Assembly (NCBI RefSeq): GCF_947487915.1
Contig: NZ_CANKYH010000005.1
Coordinates: 186,001 to 250,000 of the forward strand
DNA from: an uncultured Serinicoccus sp.
GTDB taxonomy: Bacteria > Actinomycetota > Actinomycetes > Actinomycetales > Dermatophilaceae
Length of the DNA: 64,000 bases
Direction of reading: 5' to 3'
The first letter of the stretch is position 1, and every line of letters starts with the position of its first letter. Made by a program: the position numbers and the translations under genes. Shown here piece after piece: positions 43,762-52,398 of this stretch. Under the pieces are notes generated by a model, which worked only from the letters and a program-made list of their open reading frames with translations, was not told where the DNA came from and searched no databases.

Positions 43762-44399
43762 CGGGCCACCCCCGCCCGCAGCCACGGCGTGAGCACCCGG
43801 GAGAGCAGCGCGATGCCTGCGTCCAGGACGAGCGCGAGCGCGACGCACGCGGCGATGCCGACGACGATCGGTCCCATGTCGTTGCGGTTGAAGCCCTCGG
43901 TGAACAGCTGCCCGAGCTGGCTCACCCCGATAAGCGCGGCCACCGAGACGATGGAGACGTTGCTCACGGCCGCGACCCGCAGGCCGGCGGTGATGACCGG
44001 CACGGCCAGCGGCAGGTCCACGACGAGGGTGCGGCGCAGCTCGCCGTACCCCATGGCCGTGGCTGCCTGCCGGGTCGCCCCGGGCACCGAGCCCAGGCCG
44101 TCGGCCACCGTGCGGGTGAGCAGCGCGACGGAGTAGAGGGTCATCGCCACGAGGACGTTGGCGTCGTCCAGGACGCGGGTGCCCAGCAGCAGCGGCAGCA
44201 GGATGAACAGCGCCAGCGAGGGGATGGTGTAGAGCAGCCCGGTGCCCGCGATCATCGGCGGGGCGAGCCAGCGGTACCGCGTCGCCAGCCACCCGAGGGG
44301 CAGGCTGATGAGCAGGCCCACCAGCAGCGGCACCCCGGCGAGGTAGAGGTGGCGCAGCAGGAGGTCACCGACGGTGGACCAGGCGACGCCCCCGATCAC
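43758..44399 (-). CDS. OpuC/ProW-type ABC permease
   Basis: 213 residues, about five or six helices, with the EAA-type loop ADGLGSVPGATRQAATAMGYGELRR (about 98-122, quoted in outline). The start overlaps the ATPase stop (ATGA). It pairs with the permease at 43072. The order ATPase, permease, permease, binding protein matches opuC-type osmoprotection operons. Confidence 0.86.
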   Translation of the reverse strand: MIGGVAWSTVGDLLLRHLYLAGVPLLVGLLISLPLGWLATRYRWLAPPMIAGTGLLYTIPSLALFILLPLLLGTRVLDDANVLVAMTLYSVALLTRTVADGLGSVPGATRQAATAMGYGELRRTLVVDLPLAVPVITAGLRVAAVSNVSIVSVAALIGVSQLGQLFTEGFNRNDMGPIVVGIAACVALALVLDAGIALLSRVLTPWLRAGVAR

Positions 44400-45475
44400 G
44401 CCGCGCTCCCGCCCCGCGCCCTGATCGCCTCCAGCACGCGCTCGGGAACGACGGTCCCGACCACCCGGCCGTCCTCCACCACGACCCCCCGACCGGAGGG
44501 CGCCGAGAGCGCGGCGTCGAGGAAGACCCGGGCGGAGTCGCCGACCTCGGCGAGCGAGCCCATGCGGTGCAGCTCCTCCTCCCGCACCGGACCGCCGGTG
44601 CCGCCCTGGCGGTCGACCCAGCCGAGCGGCTGCCCGTCCTCGTCGACGACGAGGACCCAGCCGCGCCCGGCCGGCACGTCCTCGCCCAGCGCGACGGTCT
44701 CCTCCGGATCGGACTCGACCTGCGTGGTGGTGAACCCCAGCTTGCGGTAGCCGCGGTCCTTGCCGACGAAGCTGGCCACGAAGTCGTCGGCGGGCTCGGT
44801 GAGCAGCTCCCCGGGGCTGGCGAGCTGGGCCAGGTGACCGCCCTGGCGCATCACCGCGACGTGGTCGCCCAGGCTGATGGCCTCGTCGATGTCGTGGGTG
44901 ACGAGCACGACGGTGATGCCGAGCTCGCGCTGCAGGCGGCGCACCTCGTTCTGGAGGTCGGTGCGCACCAACGGGTCGACCGCGCTGAAGGGCTCGTCCA
45001 TGAGCACCACCTCCGGGTCGCTGGCGAGCGCGCGGGCGACACCGACGCGCTGCTGCTGCCCACCGGAGAGCTGGGCCGGGTAGCGGGACGCCTGGTCGGC
45101 GGTGAGCCCGACCTTCTCGATGGCCTCCATCGCGGCCGTGCGGGCCCGGCCCTTGTCCCAGCCGATGAGGGTGGGCACCGTCATGACGTTGGCCAGCACG
45201 GTGCGGTGCGGGAAGAGCCCGGCGTGCTGGATGACGTAGCCGATGGACCGGCGCAGCCGGGCGGGCTTGCGGTCGGCGACGTCCTCGTCGTTGATGAGGA
45301 TCCGCCCCTCGGTGGGCTCGACCATGCGGTTGATCATCCGCAGGCTCGTCGTCTTGCCGCAGCCCGATGGCCCGACGAAGACGGTGATGCCGCCCCGGGG
45401 GACCTCCAGACTGAGGTCGTCCACGGCCGTGGTGCCGTCGGGATACCTCTTGGTCACGCTCTCGAAGCGGATCAT
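44396..45475 (-). CDS. OpuC/ProV-type ABC ATPase with CBS domain
   Basis: 359 residues. Walker A GPSGCGKTTSL (about 37-47), Q-loop (IGYVIQHAGLF), signature SGGQQQRVGVARAL, Walker B EVVLMDEPFSAVDP and the His switch VTHDIDE. The C-terminal part (about 250-359) has CBS-like repeats (VFLDAALSAPSGRGVVVEDG), which in OpuA-type ATPases sense ionic strength. It energises osmolyte import. First gene of the operon; ATG 45475. Confidence 0.92.
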   Translation of the reverse strand: MIRFESVTKRYPDGTTAVDDLSLEVPRGGITVFVGPSGCGKTTSLRMINRMVEPTEGRILINDEDVADRKPARLRRSIGYVIQHAGLFPHRTVLANVMTVPTLIGWDKGRARTAAMEAIEKVGLTADQASRYPAQLSGGQQQRVGVARALASDPEVVLMDEPFSAVDPLVRTDLQNEVRRLQRELGITVVLVTHDIDEAISLGDHVAVMRQGGHLAQLASPGELLTEPADDFVASFVGKDRGYRKLGFTTTQVESDPEETVALGEDVPAGRGWVLVVDEDGQPLGWVDRQGGTGGPVREEELHRMGSLAEVGDSARVFLDAALSAPSGRGVVVEDGRVVGTVVPERVLEAIRARGGSAA

Positions 45476-45563
45476 CACCCAGACCCTACGGGGTGGGCCC
45501 GACACCGGCACCCCAGGCAGTCCCCGGGAGGGTGAGCGGGCGTGGGAGGCGATGCCGGCACGG

Positions 45564-46508
45564 CTAGCGGATGCCGACGGCGGACCGCACGGCGTCGCGG
45601 TACGGCGTCGGGCCCCCGGGCGGGGCACCGACCATCTCGCGCAGGTCGTCCTCCTGGCAGACGACCTCGTGGACCAGCGAGCCGACCAGCGGCTTGGCCA
45701 CCCCCGCGTCGACGGGGGTGACGAGACCGACCCAGTGGCCGGCGAGCCACGGGGTCAGCACGGGCAGGGTGACGATCATCCGGTGCCGCAGCCCGGTCTC
45801 CTCGGCGAAGCCCTGCATCATCGCCTTGTAGGTCAGCACGTCCGGGCCACCGATGTCGAAGGTCCGGTTGACCTCCGGCGGCAGGTCCGCTGCGGCGACG
45901 AGGTAGTGGAGCACGTCGTCGATCCCCACCGGCTGGATCCGGTTCTTCAACCACTTCGGCGCGACCATGACCGGGAGCCGCTTGGTGAGGTGGCGCAGCA
46001 TCTCGAAGCTGGCCGAGCCCGAGCCGATGACCGTCGCGGCCTGCAGCACCGCGGTCGGCACCCCGCAGGCCATGAGGATCTCGCCGACCTCCACCCGGGA
46101 GGCCAGGTGCTTGGACAGCCTGCCCTGCGGATGCAGACCGGAGAGGTAGACGATGCGACCCACCCCCGCCTCACGGGCCGCCCGGCCGAACTCCCGGGCC
46201 AGGCGTCGGTCCCGCTCGACGAAGTCCCCCGAGCCGTCCATGGAGTGGATGAAGTAGTAGGCGAGGTCGGCGCCGCCCAGCGCCCGTGCGAGGTCGGCCG
46301 GCTCGTTGGCGTCCCCCTCGGCCACCTCGACGCGATCGGCCCACTCCTGGGGCAGCTTGTCGGCCGACCGGGTGAGGGCGCGGACGGTGTACCCGGCGTC
46401 CAGCAGGCGCGGGACCAGGAGCCCACCGACGTAGCCGGTGGCGCCGGTGACCAGCGCCACGCGGGTGGGGGTGTCGGGGGTGGGGGTGTCGGAGGGGGAT
46501 GAGGTCAT
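45564..46508 (-). CDS. NAD(P)-binding NmrA/epimerase-like protein
   Basis: 314 residues. Rossmann start VALVTGATGYVGGLLVPRL (about 17-35), DANEPADLARALGGADLAYY, and a YxxxK-less active-site region (VYLSGLHPQGRLSKHLASRV), so it is an atypical short-chain dehydrogenase of the NmrA-like/DUF2867-associated type. The C-terminal half is partly hydrophobic. It could be a redox sensor or reductase; the substrate is unknown. It starts 4 bases after the CPBP gene, so the two are cotranscribed. Confidence 0.82.
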   Translation of the reverse strand: MTSSPSDTPTPDTPTRVALVTGATGYVGGLLVPRLLDAGYTVRALTRSADKLPQEWADRVEVAEGDANEPADLARALGGADLAYYFIHSMDGSGDFVERDRRLAREFGRAAREAGVGRIVYLSGLHPQGRLSKHLASRVEVGEILMACGVPTAVLQAATVIGSGSASFEMLRHLTKRLPVMVAPKWLKNRIQPVGIDDVLHYLVAAADLPPEVNRTFDIGGPDVLTYKAMMQGFAEETGLRHRMIVTLPVLTPWLAGHWVGLVTPVDAGVAKPLVGSLVHEVVCQEDDLREMVGAPPGGPTPYRDAVRSAVGIR

Positions 46509-46512
46509 GGTG

Positions 46513-47235
46513 TCAGCTCACGATCGACAGGAGAGGGGGCAGGATGAGGAGCATGCCGGAGGACCAGGTGATGTGCGTGATGGCCGGGCCGAGGATCCCG
46601 CCGGTGACCCGGCGCTGCAGCCCGCAGACCAGCCCCAGGCAGACGGCGGCGAAGACGAGCAGCGGCACCCCGGCCACCACGGTGGTCAGGGCGTAGATCG
46701 CCGTCGTCGCGATGACGGTCCAGCGTTCGGGGATGGCGGCGTAGAGCGCTCCGCGGAAGAAGATCTCCTCGGCGATGCCGTTCACGACGGTGATGACGAG
46801 CACGAGCGGGACCGAGGCGAAGCGGACGTGGTCCAGGAGCTCGTTGACCGGGCCGAGCAGGAACGGCACCTGCGCCACGAGCAGCGCACCGGCGGTGAAG
46901 ACGGCCAGGAGCAGCAGGCCGAGGGCGAGGGACTGCACCACCGGACGGGCGTAGGACTGGCCCCGACGGGTATGGCCGCGGCCCAGGTAGAGACGACCCG
47001 AGGCGAAGGCGCCGAGCACCCAGGTGGCGGCGAGGGCGGAGCTGCCCAGGTAGAAGAGCGGGTTGCCGGGCTCCAGGCGCAGGGACCACCACAGCAGGGC
47101 CGTGCCGACCACCAGCGTCAGCCCGGTCACCACCTGACGACGCACCCGGACGGCGGGCGGGTCACGGTGGTCCCGAGGCACCTTCGTCACCAGCGCTGCA
47201 CGGAGGAAGGCGCTCAGCTCGGTGACGGGGTTCAC
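46513..47235 (-). CDS. CPBP (CAAX/Abi-type) intramembrane protease
   Basis: 240 residues from a GTG at 47235. About six membrane helices; the family motif EEIFFRG (Glu-Glu-x3-Arg, about 153-159) and the later ITHITWSS His motif. CPBP proteases cleave within membranes, and in bacteria often act in maturation of peptides or in stress signalling. The client is unknown. A RskA-type anti-sigma factor is cleaved by an unrelated site-2 protease, so no direct link is implied. Confidence 0.87.
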   Translation of the reverse strand: MNPVTELSAFLRAALVTKVPRDHRDPPAVRVRRQVVTGLTLVVGTALLWWSLRLEPGNPLFYLGSSALAATWVLGAFASGRLYLGRGHTRRGQSYARPVVQSLALGLLLLAVFTAGALLVAQVPFLLGPVNELLDHVRFASVPLVLVITVVNGIAEEIFFRGALYAAIPERWTVIATTAIYALTTVVAGVPLLVFAAVCLGLVCGLQRRVTGGILGPAITHITWSSGMLLILPPLLSIVS

Positions 47236-47567
47236 GCTTGCCCACCCTGCCGTACCTGGCACCGGACCGCCTCTCGAAGCCTGTCGTGACTCGTGGGACA
47301 AACATGGTGCAGCCGCGCCTCGGCGGCCGTCCCACGATGCCTCGAGGGCCAGCATACCGGGGACCGACCGGCACTCAGCATGTGACAAACCCTTGACACG
47401 GACGATCCACGGCGCCATGCTGGGAAGGGTTGACGCCGTGCCCGTCTCCCCGTGGTGCGGGTGGTGTCTGCACGCTCTGGGCTGTGCACGGGACAGCGGC
47501 CGGTACGGGTGGCGGGAAACACTCGTACCGTCCGCCGTCGCGTGCACAGCCCGCGTCCGGTGCGGAC
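47236..47567. other. 332-base intergenic region
   Basis: Lies between the cyclopropane-type methyltransferase stop and the CPBP start, both on the minus strand. It holds the 74-base hairpin described separately. On the plus strand, TTGACA (47393-47398) with CATGCT 17 bases on is promoter-like but faces no supported gene. A 75-codon Cys-containing plus frame from 47418 is not credible. Confidence 0.5.
47479..47552 (-). terminator. Large imperfect hairpin after the methyltransferase gene
   Basis: Outer stem GGGCTGTGCACG/CGTGCACAGCCC (12 bp, perfect; 47479-47490, 47541-47552). Inner pairing GACAGCGG/CCGCCGTC has one mismatch, and GGTACGGGTG/CACTCGTACC has one mismatch, around loop GCGGGAAA. About 30 paired positions in 74 bases, 16 bases past the methyltransferase stop. 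Terminator or mRNA 3' stabiliser is most likely; the size and structure are unusual. Confidence 0.6.
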
Positions 47568-48848
47568 CTATCGCCCGGCCGCCACCGGGCCCCGCACGGG
47601 ACGGTGCAGGACCACCTGACCCACGTCGATCGTGCCGGCTGTGAACCCGGCCTGGCAGTAGGCGAGGTAGAACTCCCAGATGCGCCGGAACCGCTCGTCG
47701 AAGCCGAGCTCGACGATCCGCGGCCAGGCCTCGCCGAAGCTGGTGCGCCAGCGGCGCAGGGTCTCCGCGTAGTGCTGCCCGAAGACGTGGGCCTCGCCCA
47801 GCCGCAGGGAGGTGTGCCTGGTGCAGATCCGCTCCATGGCGTCGAGGCTGGGCAGCGCGCCGCCGGGGAAGATGTACTTCTGGATCCAGCCGTAGGTGTT
47901 GCGGGTCGACAGGTAGCGCTCGTGCGGGAGCGTGATCGCCTGCACCACGGCCGTCCCTCCCGGTGCGAGCCGGGCGTCGATGCTCCCGAAGTAGGTCGGC
48001 CAGAACTCCTCCCCGACCGCCTCGACCATCTCCACGGACACCACGGCGTCGAACTCGCCGTCGACCTCGCGGTAGTCCTGGACCCGCACCTCGACCCGGT
48101 CCGCCAGCCCGGCCTCGGCCACCCGCTTCCCGGCCCACGCCGCCTGCTCGCCCGAGAGGGTGATCGTGCGCACCTGCGCCCCCCGCTGGGCCGCCCGGAC
48201 GGCCAGCGTGCCCCACCCCGTCCCGATCTCCAGCAGCCGGCTCCCCTCCTGGACCCTCGCCCGGTCCAGCGCCGCGTCGACCTTGCGCAGCTGCGCGTCC
48301 TCGAGCGTCTGGTCGTGCCAGGGGGCGTCCTCGTCGAAGAGCGCGCACGAGTAGGTCATCGACGCGTCCAGGAACGCCGCGAACATCTCGTTGGACAGGT
48401 CGTAGTGCGCCTCGATGTTGCGGCGCGACCCGTCGAGGGTGTTGCGGGTGGAGCGGGGGAGCGCCTGGTCAGCCAGGTGCCGCAGGGCCCGCAGCGGTCG
48501 GGGCAGGCCGTCGCCCAGCCGCTGCGCGAAGGGGAGCAGCACGGCGGCGAGGTCGTGTCCGGGGGCCGGGCTCCAGTCGCCCTCGGTGTAGCCCTCGCCC
48601 ACCGCCACCTTGTGCGAGGCGCCGAGCCGGGCGTAGAAGCGCTCCGGCTCGTGCAGGACGACGGCCGGCCGCCCCACCGGCCGGGCGTCCTGGCCGGTGC
48701 CGGCGTCAGCGCGACGGCGCTCGTCCTCCTCGGTGCGCAGGTCGACGTCGACCCGGCGCAGCACCTGCTCCATGACCCGCCGGGCGGCGGCCGCGCGGGC
48801 TCGGGCCACGGGGTCGGTGCGGACGGGTAGGGGGGCTGGGCTGATCAT
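47568..48848 (-). CDS. Cyclopropane-fatty-acid-synthase-like methyltransferase
   Basis: 426 residues. An N-terminal helical domain (about 1-140) is followed by a SAM-binding Rossmann fold: LLEIGTGWGTLAVRAAQ (about 214-230), VRTITLSGEQ, and YIFPGGALPS with AHYDLSNEMFAAFLDASMTYSCALF upstream (CFA_synth family signatures). It would methylate or cyclopropanate unsaturated acyl chains of membrane phospholipids. Equivalent to M. tuberculosis UfaA1 (Rv0447c) by context. Last of three overlapping genes (ATGA with DUF1365) probably under a SigK-type promoter. Confidence 0.88.
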   Translation of the reverse strand: MISPAPLPVRTDPVARARAAAARRVMEQVLRRVDVDLRTEEDERRRADAGTGQDARPVGRPAVVLHEPERFYARLGASHKVAVGEGYTEGDWSPAPGHDLAAVLLPFAQRLGDGLPRPLRALRHLADQALPRSTRNTLDGSRRNIEAHYDLSNEMFAAFLDASMTYSCALFDEDAPWHDQTLEDAQLRKVDAALDRARVQEGSRLLEIGTGWGTLAVRAAQRGAQVRTITLSGEQAAWAGKRVAEAGLADRVEVRVQDYREVDGEFDAVVSVEMVEAVGEEFWPTYFGSIDARLAPGGTAVVQAITLPHERYLSTRNTYGWIQKYIFPGGALPSLDAMERICTRHTSLRLGEAHVFGQHYAETLRRWRTSFGEAWPRIVELGFDERFRRIWEFYLAYCQAGFTAGTIDVGQVVLHRPVRGPVAAGR

Positions 48849-49600
48849 CGGACGGCCTCCTTCGGGTGGGTGGGACGGTCGTGGATCGGCAGCCGGCGCC
48901 AGAGGCGCAGCCCGTGCAGCCGGATGAGGAGGGTGACGACCTGCGGCATGAGCAGGTGCCGACGGACCACCCGGGCCACCGCCCCGGGCGTCGCCGGGCG
49001 CGGTATGCCGTCGGTCACCGCGGTGATGACCCGCTCGCCCTCGCGCTCGAGGCCGATGACCACGGCGACCCGCTCCGGGGTCAGGCGCAGGGAGACGGCA
49101 TACCGTCCACGGGTGTCGTTGAAGGGCGAGACGTAGAGCTCCTTGTCCATGCTGCCGCGGCCGGCCCCGTCGAGGTCGAGCAGGTAGCCGTGCCGCTCGC
49201 CGTAGGTGTTGTGGACCTCGAGGACGACGGTCCGCAGCCGTCCGGCGGCGGTGCGCACCCAGAACACGGTGAGCGGGTCGAAGACGTAACCCAGGACCCG
49301 GGCGTTGGCGAGCATGAGCACCTGGTCGTCGGGCGCCAGCGGCACCCCGCGACGTGCGCAGAATCGCTCGAGGTCGCCGCGCAGGCCGCCGCCCAGCCGG
49401 CCTCCGTCGAGGTGGTCGGTCGCGGAGAACGTGCTGACCAGGCGCCGCCACCCGCGGTGCGTGGGCAGGTCGTCGAGGTCGACGAGCCACTGGTAGGTCC
49501 GGTAGCGGAAGGCGTGGTGCACCGGTCGGTGCCGGGTGTGCGCCACGGTGCCGACGACCAGGGCGGGCACCGACGGGGGATCCAGGACGGCGGTGCTCAT
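48845..49600 (-). CDS. DUF1365 protein
   Basis: 251 residues. Typical DUF1365 segments: VGTVAHTRHRPVHHAFRYRT, VLGYVFDPLTVFWV and VVLEVHNTYGERHGYLL (cited in outline). There is no signal or clear membrane segment. Function unproven, but the gene is nearly always next to a FAD oxidoreductase and a cyclopropane-synthase-like gene, as here and in M. tuberculosis (Rv0448c), so it likely helps modify unsaturated fatty acids. Start overlaps the FAD gene stop (ATGA). Confidence 0.9.
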   Translation of the reverse strand: MSTAVLDPPSVPALVVGTVAHTRHRPVHHAFRYRTYQWLVDLDDLPTHRGWRRLVSTFSATDHLDGGRLGGGLRGDLERFCARRGVPLAPDDQVLMLANARVLGYVFDPLTVFWVRTAAGRLRTVVLEVHNTYGERHGYLLDLDGAGRGSMDKELYVSPFNDTRGRYAVSLRLTPERVAVVIGLEREGERVITAVTDGIPRPATPGAVARVVRRHLLMPQVVTLLIRLHGLRLWRRLPIHDRPTHPKEAVR

Positions 49601-50958
49601 GCCGCACCGCCGAGCGCCAGCTTCCCCTCCAGCCGTCGCGCGGCCTGCAGACCCGAGCGCGCGCCGTCCTCGTGGAAGCCCCAGCCCAGGTGGGCGCCGG
49701 CGAAGGCCAGCCGCGACCCGCCCGCCTCGCGCAGTCGCGCAGCGGCCTCGATGGCCTCGTGCGTGAACACCGGATGAGCGTACTCCCGCTCCACGAGCAC
49801 CCGGTCCGGGTCGACCCGTCCGACGTGGTTGAGGGTGACGACGTAGTCGTCGGGGACGTCGGGGCCCAGCCGGTGCAGGGTGTTCATCCAGTAGCTCACG
49901 AGCACCCGGTCCTCGCGGGCCGCGCACCCCGTGAGCCGGTAGTTCCACGCCGCCCTGGCCCGGCGGGCCGTCGGCAGCACCCCCGGGTCGGTGTGCAGGA
50001 CGGTCGGGTTGAGCGAGTAGCGGATCGATGCGAGGTCGGCGCGCTCTGCCTCGGTCGCGTCGCCGAGCACCCGCAGGGCGATGTCCGCGTGCGTCGCGAG
50101 GACCACCCGGTCGAGCGTCTCGGTGGCCGGCGCGGCACCACCGGTGCTCACCTCGACCCGGTCCGCGTGCCGGTGCACCCCCGTCACGGGCGCGCCCGTG
50201 CGCACCGTCGCGCCGGCCGCGACCAGCGCCTCCCGGATGCGCTCGACGTAGACCCGGCTGCCGCCGACGACCGTGCGCCAGGTCGGCGACCCACCCACGG
50301 TGAGGAGGCCGTGGTGGTCGAGGAACTCGAAGAGGTGGTGGGCGGGGTAGGCCGCGGCGTCCTCGTGGCCGGAGGACCAGACGCAGCAGATGAGCGGGAT
50401 GGCGTAGTGCTGCACGAAGTAGGGGTCGAAGCGACCGCGCTCGAGGAAGCCGCCCCACGTGAGGGGTGCGGCCTCGCCGCGGCGGGACGCCGCGAGCTCG
50501 GCGAGCGCGGCCCGGTGGAAGCGGGGCACCTCGCGCAGCAGCCGTCGGTAGCGAGGGTCCAGCACCCGGCTCGGCTGCGCGAGCAGGCCGCCGAGACCCT
50601 TGGCGCCGGCGAAGGACAGCCCGCACCCGTCGCAGGTGATCGACATCGACATCTCCGTCTCCTGCGTGGGGACGTCGAGCTCGTCGAAGATGCGCCGCAG
50701 CACGGGGTAGGTCCGGTCGTTGTGCACGATGAACCCCGAGTCGACGGCCAGCCGCTCCCCCCGGTCGGAGAGCACGTCGTGGGTGTCGGCGTGCCCGCCC
50801 AGCCGGCCGTCGGCCTCGAGCAGCAGCACCCGGTGGCTGTGCCGCAGGTGGTATGCCGCGCTCAGGCCCGCGACACCGGCACCGACGACGGCGACGGTGG
50901 GTCGGTCGTCGGCGGCGCGGGCCGGTGCGGGAGAGGTCGTCGTCGGGGCACTGGTCAT
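49597..50958 (-). CDS. FAD-dependent amine-oxidase-family oxidoreductase
   Basis: 453 residues from ATG 50958 (GTG 50982 is possible). The dinucleotide motif VAVVGAGVAGLSAAYHL (about 21-37) is followed by LEADGRLGGHADT, with a long amine-oxidase-like substrate domain and a C-terminal FAD block (LAFAGAHLGWGFHEDGA). No signal peptide. In this conserved trio it probably oxidises or desaturates membrane lipid acyl chains; by context it matches M. tuberculosis Rv0449c. A possible SigK promoter ends 8 bases before this ATG, suggesting a leaderless mRNA and supporting this start. Confidence 0.86.
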   Translation of the reverse strand: MTSAPTTTSPAPARAADDRPTVAVVGAGVAGLSAAYHLRHSHRVLLLEADGRLGGHADTHDVLSDRGERLAVDSGFIVHNDRTYPVLRRIFDELDVPTQETEMSMSITCDGCGLSFAGAKGLGGLLAQPSRVLDPRYRRLLREVPRFHRAALAELAASRRGEAAPLTWGGFLERGRFDPYFVQHYAIPLICCVWSSGHEDAAAYPAHHLFEFLDHHGLLTVGGSPTWRTVVGGSRVYVERIREALVAAGATVRTGAPVTGVHRHADRVEVSTGGAAPATETLDRVVLATHADIALRVLGDATEAERADLASIRYSLNPTVLHTDPGVLPTARRARAAWNYRLTGCAAREDRVLVSYWMNTLHRLGPDVPDDYVVTLNHVGRVDPDRVLVEREYAHPVFTHEAIEAAARLREAGGSRLAFAGAHLGWGFHEDGARSGLQAARRLEGKLALGGAA

Positions 50959-50965
50959 GGCGGGT

Positions 50966-50993
50966 GTTCGTGCCGTCGGCACCGATCGGATTG
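50966..50993 (-). promoter_or_regulatory. Possible SigK-type promoter of the FAD-DUF1365-methyltransferase operon
   Basis: On the minus strand, CAATCC (50993-50988), 16-base spacer, ACGAAC (50971-50966). This resembles the remembered M. tuberculosis SigK consensus CCATCC-N16-CCGAAT at 9 of 12 positions. The transcript would begin at about the ATG (50958), i.e. leaderless, which fits the absence of a ribosome binding site. Confidence 0.45.
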
Positions 50994-51028
50994 CCCGTCG
51001 GCCCCTGGCACCCGGGCTGACCTGCGCT

Positions 51029-51047
51029 CCCCGCCCGCGGAGCGGGG
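51029..51047 (-). terminator. Hairpin after the TspO gene
   Basis: CCCCGC (51029-51034) and GCGGGG (51042-51047) around loop CCGCGGA, 12 bases past the TspO stop. It would end the SigK-RskA-PPOX-TspO transcript before the next operon. Confidence 0.55.
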
Positions 51048-51058
51048 GCCCCGCCGAC

Positions 51059-51865
51059 CTAGGCGGTCCGGCTCCGGCCGTCGACGCCCGGCCGGGACCG
51101 GGCGAGCGCCCACACCCCGGCGGCGGCGACGAGCAGGGCCGTGAGGGCCGCGGCGACGCCGACCACCTCCGAGCGCAGCTCGCCGGTCAACCGTCCCGAG
51201 GCCACCCAGGCGGTGCCCCAGACGACGGCCGCGGCCAGGCCGAGCTGGAAGAGCCGCTGGTCGGTCCGCCGCAGCAGGAGGGTCGCGATGACGACGACGG
51301 CGGCGAGCACCGCGACGGTGACCCAGGTGGACAGGGCGCTGTCCGTGGCCACGCCCAGGCCGACCAGCCAGGAGGCGATGTTGGCGCAGGTCGCGACGCA
51401 GATCCAGCCGAGGTAGAGCCCGAAGGTCGCCGACACCCAGACGTCCGCGCCGACGCCCTGCCGCGGCAGGCCGGAGGTCGCGCGCAGCACCAGGCCGAGC
51501 GAGACGACGATGCCCAGCATCACGAGCACGGACACGAGGACCCACCCGGCGAAGACGACGAGCAGCCAGATCCCGTTGAGCGCGATGGCCGCCGCGGCCG
51601 GGACCCGGGTGGCCCGGGCCCAGCGCGAGCCGGCGACGGCCGGCAGCCACTGCCACACGACGTAGCCGGCCAGACCGAGGTAGATCACCGACCAGATGGA
51701 GAAGGCCGGACCCTGCGGCGCGATGAGCGTCGCGCTGTCGGAGAAGAGGCCACCGCCCTGCGTCTCCACGCCGCCACCGGCGACGAGGCCGGTGCCGAGG
51801 AGCGTGCCGCCGACCCACACGACGGCGGCCACGGTCACGAGGACCTGCTGCGCGCGGGTGCTCAC
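51059..51865 (-). CDS. TspO/MBR-family tryptophan-rich membrane protein
   Basis: 268 residues from a GTG overlapping the previous stop (GTGA). Some seven to eight hydrophobic segments; APQGPAFSIWSVIYLGLAGYVVWQWLP (about 50-76) and ALNGIWLLVVFAGW are TspO/MBR signatures with conserved Trp. The chain is longer than the five-helix TspO of Rhodobacter, with an extra C-terminal pair of helices. TspO binds porphyrins and is tied to light and oxidative stress. Fourth gene of the SigK operon. Confidence 0.82.
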   Translation of the reverse strand: MSTRAQQVLVTVAAVVWVGGTLLGTGLVAGGGVETQGGGLFSDSATLIAPQGPAFSIWSVIYLGLAGYVVWQWLPAVAGSRWARATRVPAAAAIALNGIWLLVVFAGWVLVSVLVMLGIVVSLGLVLRATSGLPRQGVGADVWVSATFGLYLGWICVATCANIASWLVGLGVATDSALSTWVTVAVLAAVVVIATLLLRRTDQRLFQLGLAAAVVWGTAWVASGRLTGELRSEVVGVAAALTALLVAAAGVWALARSRPGVDGRSRTA

Positions 51866-52398
51866 GGCAGGTCGACGACGGTCGGGCCGGCGTCCTCCTG
51901 GTCCCCCCTGCCGGTGATCATCTTGAGGGTGTCGACGGCCGTCCCGACCAGCGACCCCCCGCCCCAGTACATGACGGTGTCGCCGTTGACCTTCAGCACG
52001 ACGTTGTCCGGGTTGTCCGGGCCGCCCTCCATGAAGGCGTCGGCGCCCTTGGACCACAGCTGCTCCACCAGCTCTCGGTCCTCGATGACGGTGGCGCTCC
52101 CGGCGAGGGAGACCCACGCCTTCGCCGAGGAGTAGGCGACGTTGACCTTGGGGTGGGCCTGCACATCGGTCACCACGGCGCTGCTGGCGCGCACGAGGAA
52201 GAGCACGTCGCCGTCCTCCTCGTGCACCTGGGTCGACAAGGGCCGGCTGGTGAGCCGGCCGTCGTCGGAGCTGGCGTCGACGGTGGTGAGCATGGCCACG
52301 TCCATGGTGGACATGACCTCGTGGGCCTCCTTCACCGCCTCGGGGTCGGAGGTGACGGTCACCGGGTCGGACGGGCTGGAGTCGTGGTGCTCGGTCAT
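51862..52398 (-). CDS. Pyridoxamine-5'-phosphate-oxidase-fold general stress protein
   Basis: 178 residues. FMN-binding split-barrel features: EVMSTMDVAMLTTVD, RLTSRPLSTQVHEEDGDVLFLV (in outline) and KVNVAYSSAKAWVSLAGSA, matching general stress protein 26-like PPOX. Binds flavin and may act as a scavenger or reductase under stress. The ATG overlaps the anti-sigma stop (ATGA), so it is cotranscribed with sigK-rskA. Confidence 0.88.
   Translation of the reverse strand: MTEHHDSSPSDPVTVTSDPEAVKEAHEVMSTMDVAMLTTVDASSDDGRLTSRPLSTQVHEEDGDVLFLVRASSAVVTDVQAHPKVNVAYSSAKAWVSLAGSATVIEDRELVEQLWSKGADAFMEGGPDNPDNVVLKVNGDTVMYWGGGSLVGTAVDTLKMITGRGDQEDAGPTVVDLP

Noticed and set aside
47418..47644. Short plus-strand frame with CGWCLHALGC
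   Set aside because: It runs into the methyltransferase gene antisense and has no ribosome binding site; the Cys content is probably chance.
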